From a virus: DNA of 25,333 bases. Of the stretch, positions 1 through 9,000 are shown one piece after another. Position numbers and translations under genes: made by a program. Within the stretch, counting starts at the first letter, position 1; every line of letters starts with the position of its first letter. The notes beneath the pieces were generated by a model, which was not told where the DNA came from, made no database searches, and saw only the letters and a list, made by a program, of their open reading frames with translations. The stretch covers positions 1-25,333 of IMG/VR virus record IMGVR_UViG_3300030098_004752, one strand, 5' to 3'.

Positions 1-968
1 TCGTAAGTTTGTTGTTCTTCGTCTAATTTTTTTACTTCTTTTTCTAATACTTTATCTTTCTTTTCGTTTATAACATCTTCAGCTTTCTTTTCTTTAAATT
101 CCGCAATTGGAGGAAGATCTGAAATAGTTGGTCTTTCTGTTATTTCAGGAGTAACTACTTTCGGTGGAGTTCTAGACGATTCTAACGATATCGGCTCAGG
201 TATTGCTGTTGGTAACGTGTCATCTTTAGTTGTTTTAACTTTGGGGGTATCTACTCTGAGTTGAGTTAAACTATCAGTCGTCATTGGTTGAGTATTATCT
301 AAAGTAGTGGTATCAACCATACCTGTTACCCTATGTTTGTTTAACCTGTTTATCCAACCTCTATTAAACTCATAGTTTGTTCCTTGTTGACTAGATCCTA
401 TATAGCTTTGTTCTCTTCTAGTGGCATAAGCGTCTAAAAGTCTATCGCCACCAATATCATCACTTTCAATAGCAGAGTTTACATGAAATATAGCATCATC
501 TAAATCTTCGAATTTATCAATTGTATAACCAGCGTTGTTTAAAGCTGTTAACATGGTTTCGTTGCCCTCTCCCTTATTACCAAAAGTAAAATTTTGATTA
601 ATCATAGCATCATATATAGACGCGGCGATTCTTTTATCTTTTATCTGACCTAGTTTATGTTTATCCCAAAGATGTGTTTTAAAATAACCAGTAACAATGT
701 CTTTACCTTGTTTTTCATCTACGTTAAATTCGTTTTCAAACTCCTCATTTAAAGCAGTCCAACCTTCCAAATCATCAGGTATAGTTTTATTATTCCATTG
801 AGCCCAAGCACTTAAGGTTAAACCATAAAAAGTTTTTGAATAAGCAATACTTCCGTCACCAAGTTTAGTTTGGTTACCGATATCACCTTTCATTTCGTTT
901 ATACCCGCTTCAGCGTCTCTAGCTAAATCATTGGCATATGAAAAACTATTTGCTTTGTCTTTGGTCAT
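1..968 (-). CDS. Partial protein with GH108-like peptidoglycan hydrolase domain (C-terminus beyond left edge)
   Basis: This gene starts with ATG at 968 and stays open through 322 codons to the window edge. Residues 1-210 have the layout of the GH108 / peptidoglycan-binding_3 N-acetylmuramidase family: candidate acidic residues (E20, E25) before TFYGLTLSAWAQW (compare 'YGIT'), IAASIYDAMINQ (compare 'FD.AVN.G'), and a final LLDAYATRREQSY then RGWINRL (compare 'R...Y...F..GWL.R'). The classic E-G-G motif is not intact (NEMKGD instead), so activity is unproven. Residues ~215-295 form a Thr/Pro-rich linker, then a Lys/Glu coiled coil begins. Following the two likely cargo genes, it suggests a large ejected protein that opens the cell wall, in the manner of T7 gp16 but with a different enzyme fold. 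Confidence 0.6.
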   Translation of the reverse strand, partial: MTKDKANSFSYANDLARDAEAGINEMKGDIGNQTKLGDGSIAYSKTFYGLTLSAWAQWNNKTIPDDLEGWTALNEEFENEFNVDEKQGKDIVTGYFKTHLWDKHKLGQIKDKRIAASIYDAMINQNFTFGNKGEGNETMLTALNNAGYTIDKFEDLDDAIFHVNSAIESDDIGGDRLLDAYATRREQSYIGSSQQGTNYEFNRGWINRLNKHRVTGMVDTTTLDNTQPMTTDSLTQLRVDTPKVKTTKDDTLPTAIPEPISLESSRTPPKVVTPEITERPTISDLPPIAEFKEKKAEDVINEKKDKVLEKEVKKLDEEQQTY

Positions 969-988
969 TTATTGTTATTTTATTAAAT

Positions 989-2824
989 TTACTGCGTAAT
1001 TATATTTCCCTTCGCGTCTGTTGGTGCCCAATTTGTAGGGGAAAAAGTGATTTCTGAATATGTGTGATATTCATTTTGTCTGTCTCTTAGCTTTGCCCAA
1101 TCAGCACCACTAACGTCATTGCTTAATTGGTCTATTTCAAATTGATCAGGTGGATCTAACTGTGCTAAATGTCTTTTTAATTTTTCTAATTCGCTAACTT
1201 TGTTTTCCCCAGTGAAATCAAATTCTTTTCTTGCTAGATTTTCACCATCAATAGTTACAACTCCATCGTCAAAATCAAAATCAACTTGACCATTCTCTAT
1301 GTAGTCTGCAAAAACATCTTTAAATGCTTTAGCTATAGAACCATCATTATCTAATCTTGTTGTTAAGTCTTGTCCTCCCACGTCTAAATTAATTAAATTT
1401 TTTGGAAATGCGATATCGGTAAGAGTATTATTATATGCTGCTTTTTTTCTAGTTAACGCAACTTCTTGCGATCTCCAAACATCTTGCTCTCCTTGACCAT
1501 CGTTAAAATATCTTCCCTTTTGCTCAAAATGAAGTTTTCTTTTCGCGTTAAAAGCATCTTCATTAACTTTACCCATAAATGCTGAATATTTTTTAATTAT
1601 CCATTCTTTATTTTGATCAGGATTTACACTACCATCAGTATCATATCCTCTTAAAAAGTTTTCTAATAATTGTTTTTGTTCAGGAGAATGTTCACCATTT
1701 TCTAGCATAGCGTTCCATTCCGCGCTTCCATATTCAATACTTTTACCTGCTCCTAAATTAAAAACCAAAGGACTACCATCTAATGCCTTATACATGTCTG
1801 GATGTTTATCTGTATTTACTCCATTTATAAATATATTTGAAAAAGGATTATCAACTCCATCATCACTAAAATCTCCAAAAACTTGGTGTTGTAGTTGAAC
1901 ACCACTAGTATCACCTTCTCTTACCATTTTCTCCCAATCACTAGCATATGAATCAGCGCTTTTAGGATTTAATAAATCAGCATCAGTTTTTTTAGTTGTT
2001 ATATTTTGATTATATAAAGCTAAAGCTTTTGTCTTGTTTTCAAAATTTTCTCCTTTAGTTGGTAAATTTTTACTATTATATATTTGAAATTTTTCAGTAT
2101 TGTAATAACCATCTATTTTATCTGGTAAGCTTTTCCATTTATTATGTTCGTTTACAGCACTTTGGTATCTAGTTATTAATTTTTTATCATTTTCGGTAAG
2201 AACATAGTTTTTATCATTAGCTTGTTTATCTAATATACCTTGAACTGTATTACCGGTTTCATCGTCTTTAAAGGTTGTTGGATCTGGAGTTGTTTTTTTA
2301 GGAATAGCCACGTTCACTTGTGTATATCCATTATTTTTATTAGGATCTCTTCTGGTTTCAACAAGATAATTACCAGCCGATATCATGTTATTGTAATATA
2401 TATGATCTGCGTTTGCTCCAGGTCCAAAATCCCCAGCGTCACGATTTGTTTGGGTGATACCAGTAATATCCTCTATTTGTTGTATAATACCATTATAATC
2501 ATCAACGTAAAATTGTTTTTGTTGTTTTGAAGTGACATCTTTTCCTCTATTAGATACGTAATTTTTTTTATAACCAGGTGTTATTTCAGCTATTAAATTT
2601 GTAAATTGTTGAGATGGATTACCTGTTACAACTTCAAATTGGTCATCTATTTCTTTTTCTAAACCAGCATTAATACTTTGTTGTAATTTCGCTTGCTCAT
2701 TAAAAGCATTCATCGCGGTACCTATCGCAGCACCCCACATTAAATTATCATCAGTGAATTGAGCTGCTTCAGCACCTGCTGTTGCTTTAATTAAACCTAT
2801 ATCTGCTTTTCCGAATTGTGCCAT
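989..2824 (-). CDS. Probable internal virion/cargo protein (611 aa)
   Basis: No family recognised. The N-terminus (MAQFGKADIGLIKATAGAEA) has a helical Ala/Gly/Gln-rich segment to about residue 60. The rest is hydrophilic, Asn/Asp/Lys/Glu-rich and mixed helical/beta. No signal peptide, enzyme motif or long coiled coil is evident. It lies between the gp14-like protein and the partial muralytic-domain protein. In T7-like phages the middle protein of such a trio (gp15) is a helical tube component, so the same role is a reasonable guess from position only. The stop is 20 bases before the next start and the start is ATG with an A/T-only leader. Confidence 0.65.
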   Translation of the reverse strand: MAQFGKADIGLIKATAGAEAAQFTDDNLMWGAAIGTAMNAFNEQAKLQQSINAGLEKEIDDQFEVVTGNPSQQFTNLIAEITPGYKKNYVSNRGKDVTSKQQKQFYVDDYNGIIQQIEDITGITQTNRDAGDFGPGANADHIYYNNMISAGNYLVETRRDPNKNNGYTQVNVAIPKKTTPDPTTFKDDETGNTVQGILDKQANDKNYVLTENDKKLITRYQSAVNEHNKWKSLPDKIDGYYNTEKFQIYNSKNLPTKGENFENKTKALALYNQNITTKKTDADLLNPKSADSYASDWEKMVREGDTSGVQLQHQVFGDFSDDGVDNPFSNIFINGVNTDKHPDMYKALDGSPLVFNLGAGKSIEYGSAEWNAMLENGEHSPEQKQLLENFLRGYDTDGSVNPDQNKEWIIKKYSAFMGKVNEDAFNAKRKLHFEQKGRYFNDGQGEQDVWRSQEVALTRKKAAYNNTLTDIAFPKNLINLDVGGQDLTTRLDNDGSIAKAFKDVFADYIENGQVDFDFDDGVVTIDGENLARKEFDFTGENKVSELEKLKRHLAQLDPPDQFEIDQLSNDVSGADWAKLRDRQNEYHTYSEITFSPTNWAPTDAKGNIITQ

Positions 2825-2835
2825 ATTTTAAATTT

Positions 2836-3597
2836 TTATCCTATTCCTAGGAATTTCATCATTGCTTTTTTACTTTCTTCGTCAGTTGATGCTACACCTC
2901 CAGCAACTGTACCAAGTCCTTGTGCCATCATTTGTTTTCCCTGCATAACAGCTTGTTGAGCACCTGTTACTGCTTGCGCATCCATACCTAATAAAGTAGA
3001 TTGTTTACTTTGTTCCATTTGCATTGACGCTAATTGACTTTGGTAAGCTCCTTTAGCTTCTAATTGTTGTAATTTAGATCCTTCAGCTGCTTGTAATTGA
3101 TCTATTTTAGCCGCTTGTTGCGCTGCTAGTAATTGGTTTTTAGCTTCTTGTTGTCCTATTGATGCCGATGCTCTTTGTGCTTGTGTCATCGCTTGACCCG
3201 CCATAGCTTGCGCTAATCCAGCTATACCACTACCTCCAGCCGCTCCAGCTAAATTTTGCATCATACTCGCTTGTTGTTGTTGAAACATTTGTTTTTCAAA
3301 TTGAGCTTGCTGTTGATTAACTGTTAAATCTTCAAAAGTATTTTCCATGTTCTCGTATTGATTCTCTAAGTTTTCAAATGGATTTTCAATACTAGTATCT
3401 AAACCTCTATATATAGATTTTTGTCTATTGTATGCTGCTCTAGCGTTTGACAATGCTTTTTTTCTTTTACCACCCCAGTCATAACCCATTGCCATCTGTC
3501 CAAGACCCATCCCAATAGTAAGAAGAGGAAGCGCAGCATAATATATGCCAGAACCATCAACGCCAAATAAAAATTCTTTAATTAAATCTATTGTCAT
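2836..3597 (-). CDS. Probable internal/ejection protein, gp14-like (253 aa)
   Basis: The N-terminus has a hydrophobic stretch (about residues 18-39, YYAALPLLTIGMGLGQMAMG) that could insert in a membrane. It is followed by a basic patch (GGKRKKALSNARAAYNRQK) and an Asn/Glu-rich segment. From about residue 95 the chain is Gln/Ala/Met-rich, with glycine spacers (GAAGGSGIAGLAQAMAGQAM) and long low-complexity helices. This composition matches the small internal virion proteins of T7-like and crAss-like phages, which are ejected first and form a pore in the outer membrane. It heads a run of three likely cargo genes. Assignment is from composition, order and membrane segment, not a catalytic motif. 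Confidence 0.65.
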   Translation of the reverse strand: MTIDLIKEFLFGVDGSGIYYAALPLLTIGMGLGQMAMGYDWGGKRKKALSNARAAYNRQKSIYRGLDTSIENPFENLENQYENMENTFEDLTVNQQQAQFEKQMFQQQQASMMQNLAGAAGGSGIAGLAQAMAGQAMTQAQRASASIGQQEAKNQLLAAQQAAKIDQLQAAEGSKLQQLEAKGAYQSQLASMQMEQSKQSTLLGMDAQAVTGAQQAVMQGKQMMAQGLGTVAGGVASTDEESKKAMMKFLGIG

Positions 3598-3646
3598 AAT
3601 TGTATTTTATCTATTTATTATTACAGTTTTCACTGTTTTTTTACTT

Positions 3647-5671
3647 TTAAGTAATGGAAATTAAATTCTCCATGTTTACTTTTAATATTTTGTTTGCTGT
3701 ACCTGCTTTTAGTATTTCAATATTACCAGTAACAGTTGCTTTTTGTCCAGATTTAGCAATATTTAATGTTATACCACTTTCTAGAGTTTGCGCTATATCT
3801 AGAACTATAGTTCCAGCTCCACTTACAGCACCAGCGCCACTAGCCACCTTTGGATTAGCTTTAACGGGATCAATACCTATACCACTAACAATACTAACAT
3901 TATCTAATATACCATTTCGAGAGGCAACTGGCACGCTAGTACTATTAGTCACCGCGGCTGTTGTTGTTGTTGTTATTGGTGCTAATCTAACTTTAAGATC
4001 TGTAAATCTAAATTCATATCCAGATATTTTATGTAATTGATCAACACCCCTACCCACAACTCTTATGGCTCCACCGGCTAACGGTAATTTAACTTGTTTA
4101 TTAAGCACGATATTTCCAGTTTGAGTTGTTACTATTCCTTTGGTTATCGTTGGTTTTGCCCCTTTAGTATTTTTAAAATCTGCTTTATTTTTTATAATTT
4201 CTTGTTCTTTTTCTGTGTTTTCAAATACTGTTACCGAGTCTACATAATTAGATATTTGAGTACCACTCTCAATGTTAACATTATTAGTAACATCCATACC
4301 GACTCCAACAACGTTAATATTATCAACTGGCCATTGATAGTTTTTTTGTGAACTAAAACTCAAAGTGGTTCCATCAACAAAACCAATATTTTGATCCATC
4401 TGAAACTCATTTGCGTTATCGTCATCTGGGTTTAAAGCACTTACAGTTGTTAAAAGTCTATTACATTTTGGACTAAACGTTATTGTTATACCGTCCGCAC
4501 AACTAAGAATAGTATCTACTTGTAATTCTTTTGGGTTATCTGTATCTGGATCTAAATGTGTGACTGTTACTATACTTTTGTTTAAAACCATGTCAAGAGT
4601 TTCGTCTCCAGTACTTCCTCCTGATGGTACTATTAACTGGTCTCCAACAGAGCATCTTGAAGCTACGTTACCATCAAAAACAATTCTATTGGTATTTGTA
4701 GTTGCGCCATCAACAGTGTTAGTAGCAGTTGGCGCTGTTATTTTATCTCCAACTAACATTTTTGATGCTACTAAAGAATCCATAACAACTTTATTACTAG
4801 TACCAGCGGTAAAATCACCGTTAACAGTATCTGTATCACTAACTGTAGGATATTGATCTTCACCTGGTAGTAATTCTGGAGCGCTACCAACGGTTAACGC
4901 TGCGCCAATAGAAAAATCACGCTCAATTGGTTGTCTAACTATTTGGTAGGTTTTTGCCACATCGTTAACCTCACAAGATATTTTAAACGGAATAACTCCA
5001 CTATTTTTACCTCTAGAAATTGTTATTGTATCATCAACTCTAGAAGATGTCTTTATTAAATCCGTTACAGAATTAGGTGAATCAGGTCTTATAGTTAATG
5101 TTAAATCTGTATATTGATATATAACTTTTCTCATCATTAAAGAATCCGAACCTATTGATGAGTTTATATCAACACTACCATCTTCAAATCTAACCTCCTT
5201 ATAATCAACGTGTTTAGTGCCTGGTTTTGCGTATAAATAAAAATCATATTGATCATCATCAGTTACTGTTGGAAATATTATAATACCAGAATATTTATTT
5301 GATTTAATAGATTCTTCTAATCTAGATACTGTGGATTGAAAAGATTTTGTTGAAAAATTATAATAATAATTATCTTCGTTTTTTATTTCTAATATAAATT
5401 CAGAACCCTTACTACCAATTATATCAAATGATCTACCTTCTTGAGAGGCAGGTAAATCGGATAAATCTAAGTTAAAACTTCTTATAATTTTTTTAGATGC
5501 GTAAAGCCTAGCATGTTCAGCGTCAGACATTAATGTCCCATCTGGCATATAATGAAATCCAGGTGGAGCTGTTTGCCCTTGAGCATTAGTTCTACTTTGT
5601 CTAACAGAGCCCGATGGGCTTGATGAGCTAGAAGAGCTTGATGAACCATTATATCCGTATCCGTTTGCCAT
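3647..5671 (-). CDS. Beta-rich structural protein with internal repeats (674 aa), possible fibre/appendage
   Basis: The product begins with a flexible Ser run (nine Ser at residues 10-18) and a short Gly/Pro/Ser linker. A conserved-looking N-terminal region (about 38-205) includes PPGFHYMPDGTLMSDAEHAR and YYYNFSTKSFQ, which I have seen in structural genes of uncultured marine phages. Residues ~285-445 contain repeated beta units: NKVVMDSLVASKMLVGDKI versus NRIVFDGNVASRCSVGDQL, and LDPDTDNPKELQVD versus LNPDDDNANEFQMD. The C-terminal ~110 residues hold another module of the same general pattern. Repeats and absence of enzyme motifs favour a trimeric fibre or a decorating protein. It sits after the 126-aa structural gene and before the ejection-type genes. 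Confidence 0.7.
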   Translation of the reverse strand: MANGYGYNGSSSSSSSSSPSGSVRQSRTNAQGQTAPPGFHYMPDGTLMSDAEHARLYASKKIIRSFNLDLSDLPASQEGRSFDIIGSKGSEFILEIKNEDNYYYNFSTKSFQSTVSRLEESIKSNKYSGIIIFPTVTDDDQYDFYLYAKPGTKHVDYKEVRFEDGSVDINSSIGSDSLMMRKVIYQYTDLTLTIRPDSPNSVTDLIKTSSRVDDTITISRGKNSGVIPFKISCEVNDVAKTYQIVRQPIERDFSIGAALTVGSAPELLPGEDQYPTVSDTDTVNGDFTAGTSNKVVMDSLVASKMLVGDKITAPTATNTVDGATTNTNRIVFDGNVASRCSVGDQLIVPSGGSTGDETLDMVLNKSIVTVTHLDPDTDNPKELQVDTILSCADGITITFSPKCNRLLTTVSALNPDDDNANEFQMDQNIGFVDGTTLSFSSQKNYQWPVDNINVVGVGMDVTNNVNIESGTQISNYVDSVTVFENTEKEQEIIKNKADFKNTKGAKPTITKGIVTTQTGNIVLNKQVKLPLAGGAIRVVGRGVDQLHKISGYEFRFTDLKVRLAPITTTTTAAVTNSTSVPVASRNGILDNVSIVSGIGIDPVKANPKVASGAGAVSGAGTIVLDIAQTLESGITLNIAKSGQKATVTGNIEILKAGTANKILKVNMENLISIT

Positions 5672-5682
5672 AATTTATTTAT

Positions 5683-6063
5683 TTATTTACTACTTTCTGA
5701 AATCTCTGAACCAATAGAAAATAATTCAATTTTCTCTTGAGAATAATTTACAAAATTTACTTCAGCATAGTACCCTTTTAAACTAGATGAATTAACTAAT
5801 TTGTTTTTTTCAAACATAATAAAACTATTGGGACCAGGTACTTCACTTTGACGTATAATACTATCGTCATATATAACACGTATACTACCTTCAGATATTG
5901 CTACAACAATACCAAGTTTTTTAATTGGATCTGTATCTTGCCACGTACTAGTATAAGAAGTATTTGAACCATCCCAAACTTGGTGAGTTGATACATAATA
6001 TATTGTATCTCCAACTTGAAGACTAGTATTAATAGATTGAAGAGGAATTGTTATAGATCTCAT
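5683..6063 (-). CDS. Small virion structural protein of a marine phage type (126 aa)
   Basis: A beta-rich, soluble protein. The N-terminus has VGDTIYYVSTHQVWDG, a middle strand KLGIVVAISEGSIRVIYDD, and the conserved-looking end SLKGYYAEVNFVNYSQEKIE followed by LFSIGSEISESSK. I recall the same C-terminal pattern (L.GYYA.V.F.N.S..K.ELFS.GSE...SSK) in small structural proteins of marine T4-like and other aquatic phages, so it seems shared across tail types. The position between the giant nozzle gene and the 674-residue protein suggests a tail or head-surface role. It has no signal peptide or catalytic motif. The start is ATG with an A/T-only leader, and the stop is 11 bases before the next start. 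Function unknown. Confidence 0.75.
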   Translation of the reverse strand: MRSITIPLQSINTSLQVGDTIYYVSTHQVWDGSNTSYTSTWQDTDPIKKLGIVVAISEGSIRVIYDDSIIRQSEVPGPNSFIMFEKNKLVNSSSLKGYYAEVNFVNYSQEKIELFSIGSEISESSK

Positions 6064-6084
6064 ATTTTAAAAATCAATTGTTAT

Positions 6085-9000
6085 TTAAAAATTACCATTA
6101 CCACTACCATCTCCAGCGCAATCACTATCAACATTGTAAACAGCGTTAGCATCATAATTTGAATCAGTTGAATCAGTACATCCATACATAGAATTTAAAT
6201 CACTTAAATCATTTGATGGCGCTGGTATTGCCATTTGGTTATTTTGCCAGAAAGTATATATCGCTGGAATAAGCGGATCAGGATCGTTATAAGCAGAAGT
6301 TCCTTTTAAGTTTATTGTTCCAGATATAGATCCAGAAGTAGAAAGTTGAGCTAATAAATATCTATCATTATTATCAAAATTAGTATCGTTACTTTCTAGA
6401 CTTCTTACCGCCATCCCTATACCAGGATAAGTAATACCATTATATGTGTTACTATCATTAAGTAAAATCTCAGAGCTTGTAACAGTTAGATTACTTGATA
6501 GTGTTGGCGCATCATCACCTTCACCTTGATAGAAATCACCTAACGCAATCCAAGTGTTGTACACTGATGCAGGGAATCCAGCGGCTGCAACCAAGTCGGC
6601 GTTAATCATTTCCCATTGCACTGTTGGACTGCTAAAGAAAGTAGGGTCATTAAACCACTGTGCGTCAGTTTCTATTCTATAAGGTGTATTTAAATCTCCA
6701 AACATAGCTAATACTCTATCCATACTACTAGTTTGTGTACTAGATTTTGCGTATAACCTATATGTTCTAATAGCATCATCAGCGCCACTAGCATCAGCGA
6801 GGTTTGGAATAATCTCCTCAATTGATATATTGTATATCCAAGCAGCCTCATCTGTTCCAGCAGGTAAACTCGAATCACTAGAAGAGTAAATTTGTATTCT
6901 ATTATAACCACATGAACCAATACCAACACCACCATTAGCCACAGAGGTTGTATCTAAAATAATTTGAGCTGGTAATGTAATTTCTTCCGCGGTTGCACCT
7001 TCCCAAGTGTAACTTGATCCAGGATTGCCGTTACACGCTCCGTTTGCATTCGATCCCGTTCCATCACTATCACCAAAACCATATCTAACTCTTAATTTTC
7101 TACCATAAGTACCGTGAATAGTTAATTTATATTTTTTATCTTCATCATAAAAAGATGGATCAAAATTACCATGGGTTTGATGTATCCAAGTCCCACCTTG
7201 TCCACAATTGTGACACATTTTTAATCCAATTTCACCATTTGGATCAATATCTTGCCAATCAGTAGTTGGATCAGGCCCATTACCTCTCGTCCAAAATGGG
7301 AATCCTTGTTCATTTGGATTCCATGTGTCGTTAGCATCTAGCGTAATTAAAGGTTCTGAAAAATCATGATTTGATACTATATTATCACCAGTATTATCTA
7401 TCTCTTCTAATTCTAAACTTATATTTGAGTTTGGAGGCTCTGATAAAGCTGGTGTACTAGCAGGATTGTAATTAAGACCTAGTTCAGAAGCAGGAACACC
7501 TCTATGCAACCAATGATTCGTGGTCAAACTATGAGTATCAGTTCCAAAACCATCAATAACACCATTAACATCAACCCAAGGTATGTTAACATTATAATTA
7601 GCTGCTATATCAGTAAAAGACTGGGTATGAAAGATTTTAGCTAAATAATAGTCTTGCATATCATATGCGCCACCACAATTAAAATCTGCCGGAAGATCTG
7701 TACATCCATATATAAAATCATTTGTTGGAGGATATTGACAACTACCATCATCAACAGTGGCGCTTGGATCGTAGTTCATCGCTGTATTATCCGTGCAACC
7801 AGGAACCGTGTAAGTACAAGAACCATCATCTGTATTACAATTGTTTTGGCAGAAGTTGTTGGCCGCTTGATCCGTACAGCCATATATAAATGGAACACAA
7901 GAATTATCATTAAAGTTACAAGTTGTACAAGTGTTAGTCATGTTTGCATCTGTACAACCACCAATAGCTTCTGGTATTTCAGTAGGCCAACCATACGCCC
8001 ACTCGGAACTAACTTGATCACAACCCATGCTTACTCTAACTCGATAGTGTGTTTGATCATTTAAACCTAATATAGTGTGAGTAGTTATAGTTGGATCAGC
8101 AATAACTGTAGCAACCCAACTTCCTACAGCTAAATCACCCACTACATCCCACTCTGCATATTCTAATATTGTTTTTGTATAATCAAGTACTGTTCCAGGT
8201 TGATTTGATATAGTTGGAATATTCCAACCAACTTGTATATTACCTGCTCCTGTTGTAGAATTAACATATCCAATAGAAGTATGTATACTAACTGGATTAC
8301 ACCACTCGCAACCACCATCGTTTGGATCACTAGCGTTATAGTTAGTAGCTCCAACTGCATTACATCCATCATATGTACAACACTCGTTATTACCAGCGCC
8401 GTCGTTGTCCTCGTTACAAGGTGTGTTTACAGCGGGTATAGTACCCCCATCAATCGCCCAATAATTACTTGCATCATTATCCATACATCCATAAGTATAA
8501 GGCACGCAACTCCCATCGTCCACATCGGCACTAGCATCATAATTATATTGATCAGATTGCGTACACCCTAATATAGTTGGTACACAAGATCCATCGTCTG
8601 TATTTGCTTGTGGATTGTAATTATAATATAAATAATATAACGTGTTTGTGTTAGGAATAGTATCCTGTGAACTATCCGTACATCCATATACAAAAGGTTC
8701 GCAAGGATTATTAGGATCATTAGTATTGGCATTTGGATCATAATTAAAGGCTGTTGGATCTGTACACCCGTAATAAACACAAGTACCATCGTCTGTGTTA
8801 CAACCATTTTGACAATAATTAGCAGCGTTTGGATCTGTACAACCTTCTATTATTGCAATACAGGTTCCATCATCATAAGCTGCTATATTATTATAATTAA
8901 GCGCATTAGGATCCGTACAACCGTATACGCTATTAAACGTTACTGCACCAGTTACCCTTCCTAAACCTTGAAAAGAACTATCTGCATTATCAAAACCAGA

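Noticed and set aside
2240-2530. Plus-strand open frame of 96 codons within the 611-aa gene
   Set aside because: Hydrophobic Ile/Cys-rich product from AT-rich antisense sequence with no start context or neighbours on that strand; best explained as chance.
3623-3636. Small hairpin acagt-tttc-actgt followed by a T run on the plus strand
   Set aside because: The stem is only five pairs and the T run follows it on the plus strand, where no gene ends. In the gene direction no U-tract follows, so it is not convincing as a terminator.
7654-8571. Plus-strand open frames of 112-136 codons across the repeat region
   Set aside because: They are shadows of the repeated minus-strand cysteine/aspartate codons, have biased Ile/Thr/Cys content with no family features, and overlap the giant gene entirely.
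7675-8922. Possible CRISPR-like or DNA-level tandem repeat array from recurring gatctgtacaacc-like stretches
   Set aside because: The recurrence follows the codons for GCTDP in one open reading frame, spacing varies and synonymous changes are present, so it is a protein repeat.
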